A stretch of 64,000 bases of DNA from Shouchella patagoniensis (GTDB lineage: Bacteria > Bacillota > Bacilli > Bacillales > Bacillaceae_D): positions 4,217,938-4,281,937 of the forward strand of contig NZ_KV917377.1 of NCBI RefSeq assembly GCF_002019705.1. Direction: 5' to 3'. This document shows positions 35,272 through 46,206 of this stretch, in pieces. The notes beneath the pieces are model-generated. The model had not been told where the DNA came from. It searched no databases and was given only the letters and a program-made list of their open reading frames with translations. How positions within the stretch are numbered: position 1 is the first letter of the stretch; the number at the start of each line of letters is the position of its first letter. The translations under genes and the position numbers were made by a program.

Positions 35272-37401
35272 TTGCACAAAATACTACAACCAATTACTGA
35301 TTGGGTTTCTACTAAAACCGGAATGTGGGTAACCATTGGCGTATGGTTATGTTTAATGATCGGACTTAGCTTTGGTCCAAACGTAAGTGATCACACAGTA
35401 ACTAATTTTCAATCTCTTCCTGATGATGCGGAATCGATTATTGCGGATGCTAAGATTGAATCCCTTTTTCCAAATGAACAAGGAACGCCAGGAATTCTTG
35501 TTTTCCATAATCAAGCACAAGACATAGAATTAGAAGACGTAACTGCCATCGTAGAAGAAGTAATGGAGGCAGATCTACCTGGAATTAGATCCATACTCAA
35601 TATTAGTGAAATGCCAGATGAGGCTCTTACAACATTTATTTCCGAGAATGGTTCCACCTTTATTATACCTTTCGAACTTGAAAACGACCTAGGTGGTAGA
35701 GAATACGCTGAAATTAATAAGCAAATCGAAGAGATTGGAGTAAGTTTATTAAACAATGAAACGGAATTGTTTATAACGGGTCCCGTTGGGATTGCAGGAG
35801 ATACGTTAGAATTATTTGAACGAGCAGATTTCATTCTATTAATAGCAACAATCGGGATCATATTAGTTTTACTTATTGTCATTTATCGATCCCCACTTTT
35901 AGCTGTCATCCCGTTGTTGGCGACCGTTATCGTTTATCAAATTGTTAACAAAATCTTAGCATTAATGGGCGAAGGTGGATTAGTCATTAATAATTCAACC
36001 ACTTCCATTATGAGTATCCTCCTGTTCGCCGCAGTGATTGATTATTCATTGTTTGTTTTTTCGAGGTATCGAGAAGAGCTTGGGACTAATGAAAGTAAAT
36101 ACGACGCGATGAAGTCAGCGATGAGAGCGACTGGGGAACCTGTTTTTATCGCTGCGATAACGGTATTAGCAGCAGTCTTGGTCTTATTCTTTGCCGATTT
36201 TCGAGATTACCAAAACTTTGCGCCCGTATTTGGAGTGGCATTGGTTGTTATTAGCCTTGCCTCTATCACACTTGTACCGGCACTCTTTACACTATTTGGT
36301 CGTAAAGCATTCTGGCCAAAAGTTCCAACGTATCTCGAAACAAAATCAGCCTCCCCGAAAAAAGGATTCTGGAACAAATTCGCTAAATTTGTTGTTCGTA
36401 AACCTGGACTCGCGGGTGGGTTAGTAGGGATTTTTCTACTTGTAACCGCAGGTAATATTGTGAATGTGGAGTTTGAATTCGACAGTGTGAAGAACTTTCC
36501 AGAGGATATGAGTTCGAGAGTGGGTTATGAAATTGTAGAATCTCAATTTGATAAAGGACAATTGGCTCCGACAACGATATTAGTGGAGTCAGAAGAGAGC
36601 ATCGATCAAAATCAATTAACCGCGTTAATAGACACGTATACTGAGGAAGATGAAATTTCGAGTATCAATATAGTAAACGCCAATGAGGATTTTTCTGCTG
36701 TCTCACTTAGTTTATCTTTAGCTGTAAATCCTTATTCGACAGAAGCGATGGATTACATTGATTCTCTGAGAACAGATTTTTCAGATCGTCTGGATCAGGA
36801 ATCGATTGATGCGAATGCCTACTTTACGGGAACAACTGCAAAGTTGGTAGACGAACGTAGCGTTAATAATCAAGACATCATACTCATTGTGGTGGTAGAA
36901 ACGATTTTAATTTTAAGCTTACTTGTTGTCTTAACGAAATCAATTAAGATGGCTTTTTATATGATGGCGACGATTTTGCTTTCCTATTTATCAGCGATGG
37001 GATTAGGAATCTTTCTCGTAGATGTCTTATTTGGTTTTGACGCCATAAGTACGAGAGTCCCAGTGTATGCATTTGTATTCTCTGTCGCTTTAGGTATCGA
37101 TTACAATATTATGTTAGCATCACGCTTTATTGAAGAAAGGAAGCAATATCAAGTTAAAGAAGCATTAGAAATTTCCATTGCCAATACGGGTGGAGTGATA
37201 TCCTCAGCTGGTCTTATTTTAGCAGCGACATTTGCTGCGTTAACGACCATGCCGATTGCCGATTTGTTTGTCTTTGGTTTTATCGTCTCAATAGGAATTT
37301 TAATAGATACCTTTTTAGTAAGAGGAATGCTGTTACCATCGTTAATCCTATTATTTGAGAAAGATCATAAAGATAAGAAACCGTTAAAAGAGAGAAATTA
37401 A
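35272..37401 (+). CDS. MMPL/RND-family exporter
   Basis: Start chosen at TTG 35272 with GAAGGAGCG before it. The roughly 709-residue protein has twelve membrane helices in two halves, each with a large extracellular loop. The IDYSLFVFSRYREE and GIDYNIMLASRFIEE motifs in the fourth helix of each half are the MmpL/YdfJ proton-relay signature. Members export lipids, peptides or drugs. Control by the adjacent OmpR/HK pair resembles B. subtilis YdfHI-YdfJ. The substrate is not known. Confidence 0.88.
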   Translation: MHKILQPITDWVSTKTGMWVTIGVWLCLMIGLSFGPNVSDHTVTNFQSLPDDAESIIADAKIESLFPNEQGTPGILVFHNQAQDIELEDVTAIVEEVMEADLPGIRSILNISEMPDEALTTFISENGSTFIIPFELENDLGGREYAEINKQIEEIGVSLLNNETELFITGPVGIAGDTLELFERADFILLIATIGIILVLLIVIYRSPLLAVIPLLATVIVYQIVNKILALMGEGGLVINNSTTSIMSILLFAAVIDYSLFVFSRYREELGTNESKYDAMKSAMRATGEPVFIAAITVLAAVLVLFFADFRDYQNFAPVFGVALVVISLASITLVPALFTLFGRKAFWPKVPTYLETKSASPKKGFWNKFAKFVVRKPGLAGGLVGIFLLVTAGNIVNVEFEFDSVKNFPEDMSSRVGYEIVESQFDKGQLAPTTILVESEESIDQNQLTALIDTYTEEDEISSINIVNANEDFSAVSLSLSLAVNPYSTEAMDYIDSLRTDFSDRLDQESIDANAYFTGTTAKLVDERSVNNQDIILIVVVETILILSLLVVLTKSIKMAFYMMATILLSYLSAMGLGIFLVDVLFGFDAISTRVPVYAFVFSVALGIDYNIMLASRFIEERKQYQVKEALEISIANTGGVISSAGLILAATFAALTTMPIADLFVFGFIVSIGILIDTFLVRGMLLPSLILLFEKDHKDKKPLKERN

Positions 37402-37488
37402 GCATTTTAGGAGTAGTGACGGAACAATCGAAGGGGTTTGCTCCTTAATACCTATTGAGCAATACTCTAAGTGACTTAGTCTATTAAT

Positions 37489-37522
37489 AAAAAGCAATAC
37501 CGAATTTCGGTATTGCTTTTTT
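37489..37522 (+). terminator. terminator after the MMPL gene
   Basis: AAAAAGCAATACC / GGTATTGCTTTTT perfect stem with T-run. Confidence 0.9.
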
Positions 37523-37614
37523 CGAGTTTATTCAGTGAAGAGTAAAGGGAGCCGCGAATGGTACGAAAGACACTTTATTTAGAGGATTTTCCATCAAATG
37601 GTGTACATTAAAGC

Positions 37615-38010
37615 TTAGTACGTAAGGACTCCTACGATACCATCCTGCTCTAGCGAAGCATCCTTTTGAAAGGCGATCACATTGTTTAATGTTTCTTGTC
37701 CGAATACGCCATCAACAGCTGTTGGATAGCCCGCTTCGGTTAGCTGTTCTTGAATGACTTCCACAATTTCCCCTTGATCACCAATCATAACCGGGTTTTC
37801 AAAATTTGGTAAATCGTTTTGTACATCTTCTTCAATGCTATACATTAATGCTTGATACGTAAGCACACCAATAATTTCATTTTCTTCTAATGAAGTATCA
37901 ACGCATTTACGTTGGTTAACGTGTCTTGACCGAAGATGCCATCTACAGACGTTTCATACCCCAATCTAGTTAATTGCGTTTGGACCATTTCCTTTCGAAT
38001 GAGTATTTGT
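37615..38010 (-). pseudogene. peptidoglycan-binding-repeat protein remnant
   Basis: The minus strand shows two and a half PG_binding_1 units. MVQTQLTRLGYETSVDGIFG (about 37975) is followed by a frameshift near 37900. EENEIIGVLTYQALMYS then leads to VIQEQLTEAGYPTAVDGVFG, ending GIVGVLTY at 37615. There is no signal peptide or catalytic domain left. It is probably the wall-binding end of a lost hydrolase. Confidence 0.65.
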
Positions 38011-38297
38011 TTCCCTTTCAATAGCCTGATTATACTGGTGATAAACGTACATCAACCTTTAAAAAAAACTTCCATCAACCTTAAATCGTTTATGTTGTTT
38101 AGATAGGAATCGATTCTCTACAAATAGGAAATGGTTGTCCCTAATGAGATGAGTAGATGACTGGAAGATGTGCTACCAAGAAGAAATGAGACCTGAAGTG
38201 GTTTCCACAAAAATATTTTAAAATCAAAGAAGTTCATTAGGATTTAACATTTACATTGTAAGGTTAGAAAAAAGAGAATCGATACACGGAGGATCAA

Positions 38298-39665
38298 ATG
38301 GGGAAACCACAGGTAATCAAAAAGTCGGATACAGCTTCATTTTATCAAGTCGTTTGGCGATGGCATTTTTATGCGGGGGTCATCTTTGCTCCATTTTTAT
38401 TTATTTTAGCGTTTAGTGGTGGCGCATACTTGTTTAAGCCGCAAATCGAATCCTACTTATATCAAGATATGCTTGTTGCGGAAACAACAGTAGATACGCC
38501 ACTTAATTATTCGAGGCAGGTAGAATCTGTAGTAGAAGCCTTTCCCGAGGCATCGATCTCATCCGTTGTCATTGATGATGATCCAAGTCGTACAACAGAG
38601 TTTGTTGTGAGTGAAAATGGAGTAGGATCTTCTGTATTTGTGAATCCATATACAGGAGACATTCAAGGGAAACTGAATAACGAGGAAAAACTTTCTGAAG
38701 TGTTTAAGAAAATACATAGTGAATTGTTGATCGCTGGGACGGTTGGTAATCGCATCGTCGAGCTGGCCGCATGCTGGGCAGTCATTTTACTCGTGACAGG
38801 CTTATACGTTTGGTGGCCGCGAAACAGACGGTCTATCTGGGGAACGATCTTACCGCGATTTTCAAAAAAAGGGAGAGTGTTTTGGCGCGATTTGCATGCT
38901 GTACCGGCGTTTTGGTTGTCTCTCTTCATCTTCATTTTAATTGCAACAGGACTGCCGTGGTCAGGTGTGCTTGGACCTCAAATTCAAAATGTCGCTGCAA
39001 CACCGCAATACGCCTATAGTTTTGGGGAGAAACCGGATCCGATTACACGTACAAAAGATGTTGTTGACGATGTCCCATGGGCAAATGAAAATGTTGCTGT
39101 TCCATCTTCACCACAATCAACTTACATTCCATTGACTATTGATGAAACGGTAGGCTTATTTAATGAGCGTTCCCTTGTCTTACCTTATACACTTTCCATG
39201 CCGATGGGGGAGCATGGCGTCTACACGGCCTCCCATATGCAACAACCTGTTGATTTGGCAACGTTGCATATGGATCAATACAGTGGTGCGATTTTAAGTG
39301 ATGTACGTTTTGCCGATTTCTCGTCTAGCGCAAAACTAGTGGAAGCAGGCATTGCTTTACACGAAGGACGATTATTCGGCTGACCAAACCAATTGCTCGG
39401 TCTACTAACTTGTTTAGGATTAATGGGGATTGTCGTGACATCGCTTATCATGTGGAAGAAGCGTAAACCAGCAGAGAAAATAGGTGCACCACCGAAGTCA
39501 AAAAATAAAAGAACCACACGAATTGTCTTTTTTATCATGATTGGTTTTGGTATTCTTATGCCATTAGTGGGTGTCTCTTTAATCGTTATTTTCCTATTTG
39601 ATCAATTTATTTGGCCGCTTCTTTTAAAGAAACGACATTCCAATGAAGAGAGGAAGGCATTATGA
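38298..39665 (+). pseudogene. PepSY-associated membrane protein with an in-frame TGA
   Basis: RBS GGAGG precedes ATG 38298. The N-terminal helix, the PepSY extracellular regions, the paired helices (WAVILLVTGLYVWWPR, FWLSLFIFILIATGLPWSG) and the motif LHEGRLFG are intact. A TGA at 39381 follows, and the same frame continues PNQLLGLLTCLGLMGIVVTS to TAA 39665. Relatives read LHEGxLFGWPNQ, so TGA stands for a Trp codon. Upstream and downstream coding are otherwise perfect, so this is a recent nonsense mutation, a sequencing error or a read-through case. The next gene overlaps its end by 4 bases. Confidence 0.8.
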
Positions 39666-39988
39666 AAAAATTTCTTGCAATTACTTGTTTAGCTATTTTT
39701 ATAGGCGCGTGTTCTGAAACGGAAGCACCAACGACTCCGCCAACCGAAACTGAATCGATTGAGATCGGAGAGTATGATGCTGGCGCTGCTGAAGCTTCGT
39801 ATCAAGCGAGTTGTATTCGGTGTCACGGCGATCAACTAGAAGGTGGCAGTGGTCCGTCATTAGTGGCAAATGGGCTGGCCCCTTCAGAAATTGAAGACAT
39901 CCTAGAAAATGGAAGAGGGTTTATGCCGCCCCAGTCACTGACTGAAGAGGAACGAGAGAACGTAGCGAATTGGTTGGCTGATCAATAA
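39662..39988 (+). CDS. lipoprotein c-type cytochrome (c551-like)
   Basis: A 108-residue protein with signal peptide and lipobox FIGAC, then a Thr/Glu/Pro linker and a small class I cytochrome c domain. The haem site is CIRCH (about residue 52) and the Met ligand lies in GRGFMPPQ. It is a membrane-anchored electron carrier on the outer face. Its start overlaps the PepSY-gene end (ATGA), showing one operon with the following YtkA-like lipoprotein. Confidence 0.9.
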   Translation: MKKFLAITCLAIFIGACSETEAPTTPPTETESIEIGEYDAGAAEASYQASCIRCHGDQLEGGSGPSLVANGLAPSEIEDILENGRGFMPPQSLTEEERENVANWLADQ

Positions 39989-40037
39989 ACGTGCAGATGG
40001 TGCGAACAAAAGGGATAAAATAGAGAGGGCGAAAAAA

Positions 40038-40511
40038 ATGAAAAAACAAATGATTACCGTACTTGCTTTTTGTGGAGTGGCGTTTTTAGGAGCTTGTGGA
40101 AATGAAGATGCCAATGATCCACACTTGGTTCCTGAAATTGTCGATGCTCAGATTCAAGTTCCTGAAACAGTGAAGATTGGAGAGGATACAAAGCTGAGCG
40201 TTCGGTTAGCGCAAGGAGAAGAACAAGTTGAAGATGCGCATGAAGTCGTTTTTGAAGTGTGGAAAGATCAAGAGAGAGACAATGGTACGCTTGAAGAAGC
40301 CCCTCATCAAGAAAACGGTGTTTATGGAATTACTCATACGTTTGAGGAAGATGGGATTTATATCGTACAAACACACGTAACGGCTCGGGATATGCACGTG
40401 ATGCCCAAGCAGATGATTGTCGCAGGTGATGTTTCAGAGGAAGAAGTAGAAGCATTTCAAGAGTCTGAAGGCAACTCCAATGATGAAGAAGAAAGCCAAC
40501 ATCATCATTAA
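40038..40511 (+). CDS. YtkA/FixH-like lipoprotein
   Basis: A 157-residue lipoprotein (lipobox FLGAC) with an immunoglobulin-like YtkA domain (VPETVKIGEDTKLSVRLAQG, HEVVFEVWK, GIYIVQTHVTARDMHVMP) and a Glu-rich tail ending QHHH. HxxM-type residues in the domain could bind copper, and YtkA/FixH proteins are linked to copper delivery to terminal oxidases. It is encoded in line with the PepSY and cytochrome c genes. RBS GAGGGCG; a terminator follows. Confidence 0.8.
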   Translation: MKKQMITVLAFCGVAFLGACGNEDANDPHLVPEIVDAQIQVPETVKIGEDTKLSVRLAQGEEQVEDAHEVVFEVWKDQERDNGTLEEAPHQENGVYGITHTFEEDGIYIVQTHVTARDMHVMPKQMIVAGDVSEEEVEAFQESEGNSNDEEESQHHH

Positions 40512-40533
40512 GGTTTAATTTAATTCAACTCGG

Positions 40534-40566
40534 AAAAACCGGTGTGAGACCACACCGGTTTTTTTA
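40534..40566 (+). terminator. terminator after the PepSY-cytochrome-YtkA genes
   Basis: AAAAACCGGTGTG AGAC CACACCGGTTTTT with T-run. Confidence 0.9.
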
Positions 40567-40608
40567 CGTTGCTTCATACCATATCGTGATAGTTGTTCCT
40601 TTATTAAC

Positions 40609-40857
40609 TTGACTGTCCAGTTGTCAAAGAAAACAATGAAACAAAGCATTCGTCATCAAGTAGGCATGATCTTTATGGCACCACTACTCTTAGGTCTATT
40701 GCATGGTGGGGTTGCCTTACTAGCGTTTTCTAACCTTCTCCAAATGAACTTATGGGTGCCAATCTTCATTTGGATGGCTGCTTATACGGTCATTTACCTT
40801 GTTTATTACTTTGTAACCATACGGAGCTTTAAAAAAATCGTTTTACCAAACGAATAA
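40609..40857 (+). pseudogene. C-terminal remnant of a bacitracin-type ABC permease (BceB/YxdM-like)
   Basis: The frame reads RHQVGMIFMAPLLLGLLHGG, AFSNLLQMNLWVPIF and YLVYYFVTIRSFKKIV. This is the last two-helix part of FtsX-fold permeases of peptide-antibiotic exporters (relatives read RHQVAFIFFAPL...). Only 82 codons remain, with no true start and no ATPase or sensor genes around. A YxeA-like gene follows 13 bases later, as in yxdLM-yxeA operons. Confidence 0.75.
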
Positions 40858-40870
40858 GGAGGCATCTTTT

Positions 40871-41226
40871 ATGAAAAAGACTACCGGTTTCATTTTAGCC
40901 ATTTTTTTGATCATCGTTGCGGCGGTTGTGATTCTAGCAACCTTTGATTTTAATCGCTTTAACAAAGACAATCTGTATGTTCAAATTGACGAGTTAGTCG
41001 AAGTAGAAGAAACGGTATTAGATTCAGGTGAAATTATACAGCGCTACTGGTGTGTTGCCTGCGTTTGATGAAAGAAGGAGATGAGATAATCGTTGAATTT
41101 TCCTCTGCAAATGAACTGCGGACCGATGCCTATCTCATGCTGTATGTGAGGCATGAGGACGACGTGACCTCCTATAAACGAGCTCGATTGTCTTTAAAAC
41201 GGATCACGCAAATACGAAAAATTTAA
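40871..41226 (+). pseudogene. yxeA: YxeA-family protein, frameshifted
   Basis: RBS AAGGAGG and ATG 40871. The N-terminal signal/membrane segment and DNLYVQIDELVEVEETVLDSG fit the YxeA/DUF1093 fold. A shift near 41055 moves the rest (LPAFDERRRDEI..., AYLMLYVRHEDDVTSYKRA) into another frame, up to TAA 41226. Together with the permease remnant it shows a decayed yxdLM-yxeA-type antimicrobial-peptide response operon. Confidence 0.75.
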
Positions 41227-41257
41227 AAATACCCTTGGATGAGCAAGGGTATTTTTT
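41226..41257 (+). terminator. terminator after the yxeA remnant
   Basis: AAAATACCCTTG GATGAG CAAGGGTATTTT with T-run; it overlaps the last base of the yxeA frame. Confidence 0.88.
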
Positions 41258-41400
41258 GCTGAAGCGATTGCTTACCACGATCGTTTAACGGATTTTCCTA
41301 TTCGTGACAGCCTTCCCAAAGCACTCACTCAAAAAATATGATAAACTAATCTCTTGGATAGTGACGTTGAATAACTGACAATAAAGGATTGAGTAAATAG

Positions 41401-42954
41401 ATGAGTGTGTTGACAGTAAAGAACTTAAGTCATGGATTTGGTGACCGTGCGATTTTCCAAGATGTCTCCTTTCGTTTGTTAAAAGGGGAACATATTGGCT
41501 TAATTGGAGCGAACGGTGAAGGTAAGTCGACGTTTATGAATATCATCACGGGCAAATTAATGCCTGATGAAGGAAAAGTGGAATGGTCGAAAAAAGTACG
41601 TGTTGGTTATTTGGATCAGCATACAGTGCTTGAGCGTGGCATGACAATGCGCGATGTGTTAAAAGGCGCATTCCAATATTTATACGATATGGAAACAGAA
41701 ATGAATCAAATGTACGACAAGATGGGAGACGTTACACCCGAAGAGCTGGAGAAGCTGCTTGAGGAAGTAGGTGTTCTCCAAGATATTCTCACAAACAATG
41801 ATTTCTATACGATTGACGCAAAAGTAGAAGAGATTGCGCGAGGTTTAGGGCTTGATGATGTTGGCTTAGAGAAAGATGTTGAAGATTTGAGTGGTGGTCA
41901 ACGGACAAAAGTGTTGCTAGCGAAGCTTTTACTTGAAAAACCAGACATTCTTCTTCTGGATGAGCCAACAAACTACTTGGATGAGCAACATATTGAATGG
42001 TTGAAACGTTATTTACAAGAGTATGAGAATGCGTTTGTTTTGATTTCCCATGATATCCCGTTCTTAAATAGTGTAATCAATTTGATTTATCATATGGAAA
42101 ATCAAGAGTTGAATCGCTATGTCGGTGACTATGACCATTTCCTTGACGTGCATGAAATGAAAAAGCAACAACTAGAAGCCGCTTATAAGCGCCAACAACA
42201 AGAGATGTCCCAACTAAAAGATTTTGTGGCCCGCAACAAAGCACGTGTTTCCACACGGAACATGGCGATGTCGAGACAGAAGAAGTTAGACAAGATGGAT
42301 GTCATTGAACTGGCAAAAGACAAACCAAAGCCGGAATTTAACTTCAAAGAAGCAAGAACGACTAGTAAGTTGATTTTTGAAACCAATGAGTTGGTGATTG
42401 GATACGATGAGCCATTATCAAAACCACTAAATTTACGGATGGAACGGGGCCAAAAAATTGCTTTAGTTGGAGCTAACGGAATAGGGAAAACAACCCTTCT
42501 GAAAAGCCTGCTTGGCATAAATAAGCCCATCTCCGGTACAGTGGAACGTGGCGATTACCAGGAAATTGGCTACTTTGAACAAGAAGTAAAGGACTCTACG
42601 AATACGTGTATTGAAGAAATCTGGCAAGAATTTTCTTGGCTTGGACAAGGGGAAGTGCGCTCAGCTCTTGCAAAATGTGGCTTAACGACCAAGCATATTG
42701 AAAGCAAGATTGTTGTGTTAAGTGGGGGAGAAAAAGCAAAAGTACGCTTATGTAAATTAATCAATCGCTCATCAAACATCCTAGTGCTTGATGAGCCAAC
42801 AAACCACTTAGACGTTGATGCGAAAGCCGAGCTAAAGCGTGCCTTAAAGGCATATAAAGGCAGCATCTTGCTTATTTCCCATGAACCCGAGTTTTACCAA
42901 GACATCGTAACGGAAACATGGAATTGTGAAAACTGGACAACAAAGCTTGTTTAA
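41401..42954 (+). CDS. ABC-F family ATPase (YfmM-like), 517 aa
   Basis: Two ABC ATPase domains without membrane segments. Walker A is GANGEGKST and GANGIGKTT, signature motifs are LSGGQRTKV and LSGGEKAKV, and Walker B/D-loop is LLLDEPTNYLD and LVLDEPTNHLD. A basic interdomain linker lies at about 230-300 (QQQEMSQLKDFVARNKARVS). Length and start match the YfmM group of ribosome-associated ABC-F proteins, which relieve ribosome stalling. It lacks the long arm of antibiotic-resistance ABC-Fs. No strong RBS before ATG 41401 (GGATTGAG). Confidence 0.9.
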   Translation: MSVLTVKNLSHGFGDRAIFQDVSFRLLKGEHIGLIGANGEGKSTFMNIITGKLMPDEGKVEWSKKVRVGYLDQHTVLERGMTMRDVLKGAFQYLYDMETEMNQMYDKMGDVTPEELEKLLEEVGVLQDILTNNDFYTIDAKVEEIARGLGLDDVGLEKDVEDLSGGQRTKVLLAKLLLEKPDILLLDEPTNYLDEQHIEWLKRYLQEYENAFVLISHDIPFLNSVINLIYHMENQELNRYVGDYDHFLDVHEMKKQQLEAAYKRQQQEMSQLKDFVARNKARVSTRNMAMSRQKKLDKMDVIELAKDKPKPEFNFKEARTTSKLIFETNELVIGYDEPLSKPLNLRMERGQKIALVGANGIGKTTLLKSLLGINKPISGTVERGDYQEIGYFEQEVKDSTNTCIEEIWQEFSWLGQGEVRSALAKCGLTTKHIESKIVVLSGGEKAKVRLCKLINRSSNILVLDEPTNHLDVDAKAELKRALKAYKGSILLISHEPEFYQDIVTETWNCENWTTKLV

Positions 42955-42971
42955 TAAGAAAATGGATAAAC

Positions 42972-43014
42972 GAAAAGAGCCACACATTGATAACCCGATG
43001 TGTGGCCTTTTTTG
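42972..43014 (+). terminator. terminator after the ABC-F gene
   Basis: AAAGAGCCACACATTG / CGATGTGTGGCCTTTTTT. Confidence 0.85.
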
Positions 43015-43017
43015 TCG

Positions 43018-43209
43018 TTATTCTTGAATGAAATCAACATACGCATCATCATTTCCAAGCAAAGCGGATAACCTAGTTAACTGATGAGTTAGCGTATCTA
43101 ATACATCAATGCCCAACCAATCCCCAGGTAAGAACTCTGGTGGCAACATAGGGTCTGAATGTAATAATTCGTCTTTCATGTCTTTTAAACGTAAGTAATG
43201 GTATCGCTT
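43018..43209 (-). pseudogene. PaaX-family repressor, C-terminal remnant
   Basis: A minus-strand frame of about 63 codons ending at TAA 43018 reads KDELLHSDPMLPPEFLPGDW, the C-terminal signature of PaaX-like phenylacetate-operon repressors (DPxLPPELLPxDW). Upstream the frame closes at a T-rich stretch. No start or DNA-binding domain remains. Confidence 0.65.
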
Positions 43210-43367
43210 TTTTTACAGAGCTTTTTGATTCATTTAACAAATATCGAATACTGTTAGTTGTTTACGTACAACCTATGCGATAAGCTTTAATAAGCAATAT
43301 GTGTAAGGATTGTCTTGTATGTATTGACAGTCAAGAAGAGTGTGAGGAAAAAAGGAGAGAAACAACA

Positions 43368-43964
43368 ATGACAACTTTTTATCAAGCAATTGAAAACCGA
43401 CGTTCTTATTACGCAGTGAGTAAAGAAGAAGTGGTTTCATCTGAACGCATTCAGGAAATCGTTGAGCATGCTGTAAAATATGTTCCTTCTGCTTTTAATT
43501 CGCAATCAGCACGTGTATTGGTTCTTTTCGCGAATGAACATGATGCTTTTTGGGACAACACAACGGCTCTATTAAAGGATATTGTGGGAGACGGCGATTT
43601 TTCAGGAACGCAAGCAAAAATGGATGGCTTTAAAGCTGGTTCTGGGACTGTCTTGTTTTTTGAAGATCAAACAGTTGTTGAAGACTTACAAGAATCGTTT
43701 GCGCTTTATGCCGACAACTTCCCAGTTTGGTCCGAACAATCTTCTGGCATGCTTCAATTTGCCATTTGGACGGCTCTTGAATTGGAAGGTCTAGGTGCTT
43801 CGTTGCAACACTACAACCCAATTGTAGACGAAATGGTGGCAAGTAAATGGGATATTCCTAAATCGTGGAAGCTTCGTGCCCAAATGCCATTTGGCAAACC
43901 AGCTCAAGACGTTGGTGAGAAAGAATTTAAACCATTAGAAGACCGCGTAAAGATTGCCAAATAA
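43368..43964 (+). CDS. nitroreductase family protein, 198 aa
   Basis: Start chosen at ATG 43368 with AAGGAGAG 10 bases upstream, giving MTTFYQAIENRRSYYAVS; the frame is open further 5' without a better site. FMN-binding signatures are ENRRSYY, VPSAFNSQSARVLVL, NLPV-equivalent ADNFPVWSEQS and LGASLQHYNP. It belongs to the Frm2/Hbn1-like oxidoreductase group. The in vivo substrate is unknown; related proteins act in lipid or redox stress responses. A terminator follows. Confidence 0.88.
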   Translation: MTTFYQAIENRRSYYAVSKEEVVSSERIQEIVEHAVKYVPSAFNSQSARVLVLFANEHDAFWDNTTALLKDIVGDGDFSGTQAKMDGFKAGSGTVLFFEDQTVVEDLQESFALYADNFPVWSEQSSGMLQFAIWTALELEGLGASLQHYNPIVDEMVASKWDIPKSWKLRAQMPFGKPAQDVGEKEFKPLEDRVKIAK

Positions 43965-43977
43965 AGAATAGATATGT

Positions 43978-44004
43978 AAAAAAAGAGCCATTGGCTCTTT
44001 TTTT
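43978..44004 (+). terminator. terminator after the nitroreductase gene
   Basis: AAAAAAAGAGCCA / TTGGCTCTTTTTTT. Confidence 0.88.
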
Positions 44005-44006
44005 GT

Positions 44007-44345
44007 ATGCTTAAGTCTATAAAATTTGGATGGTTTAATTATGATAGAAAGTACAAACTAATGATTTTGCAAAAATTTAACCAAGAAGCGTTCGCCGTCA
44101 ATGAAACGATATATCAAGATTCTTATCCATTTACTATTGATGCTAGAACAACAGAAGACCTTGAACTTTCCATTGAAGTGCTTAAGGAAACAAAACAAGT
44201 ATCCATGAAAGTAGGTTCACAACTACAGAGGACACATGTTATTATCTTTGTTATCTCCGCAATTCTATTTTTCATAACGGGACTCCGTATCTCGCTTAAG
44301 GAATTAAATAACCAGAGTCAAGGTCTTAACCTTGGCTATTTTTAA
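44007..44345 (+). CDS. uncertain small membrane protein or remnant, 112 aa
   Basis: An open frame with one hydrophobic segment near residues 77-95 (VIIFVISAILFFITGLRI). No ribosome site precedes the first ATG, which lies at the end of a terminator, and the last codons run through a hairpin (GTCAAGGT/ACCTTGGC followed by TATTTTTA). The real coding part may be shorter (ATG 44061) or a fragment. Function not recognised. Confidence 0.35.
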   Translation: MLKSIKFGWFNYDRKYKLMILQKFNQEAFAVNETIYQDSYPFTIDARTTEDLELSIEVLKETKQVSMKVGSQLQRTHVIIFVISAILFFITGLRISLKELNNQSQGLNLGYF

Positions 44346-44411
44346 ATGCATTGAGGCCCCTAATGGGTTGTAAACATACAAAATCGTTCTAGAATGCGGC
44401 TTGAATAAGCT

Positions 44412-45813
<1,402 letters not shown>

Positions 45814-46206
45814 TTAACAGGACTTAGCGGTTAGCTAACTTATTAAGATAACGAATGGTAACGTTTTTTAATTCTATTTTTTTATGAGTGTTGATCTATT
45901 TTGTGCGTTTTATTATTTGTCGGACCCTAACCACAGATTGTTCAATATCTATGACAAGGGGAATACGACAGATACACTCAATGGTGATGTTTCCATTTAT
46001 ACAAAAACATCTAACACTAATGCACCCCAAATTGGTAGACGCAACTAGCAATTGGAGGTGCATTTTTTAAAACCGAGGATGAGTTGGATTCCTTTTAATG
46101 CAGATAGAACATTTTTATCGTGATATAGCTTCTTTTAACAGAATTAGATAGGATACATAGGAAATCCCCCTTCTTTTTGAGTAATCGCACCAAAAAAAAG
46201 AGGGAT
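45814..46206. other. 393-base stretch without a convincing gene
   Basis: A 60-codon frame at 45888 has no ribosome site and no family resemblance. The only distinct structure is the palindrome at 46017. Confidence 0.5.
46017..46067. repeat. small palindrome, possible collapsed IS ends or terminator
   Basis: AATGCACC...CAA and TTG...GGTGCATT arms followed by T6 on the + strand. TGCACC-CAAATTGGTAGAC resembles IS3-family terminal sequences. The right arm CTAGCAATTGGAGGTG resembles, on the opposite strand, the palindrome at 11975. Confidence 0.45.

Noticed and set aside
45888..46070. 60-aa plus-strand ORF
   Set aside because: No ribosome site; it runs into the palindrome at 46017; no recognisable family.
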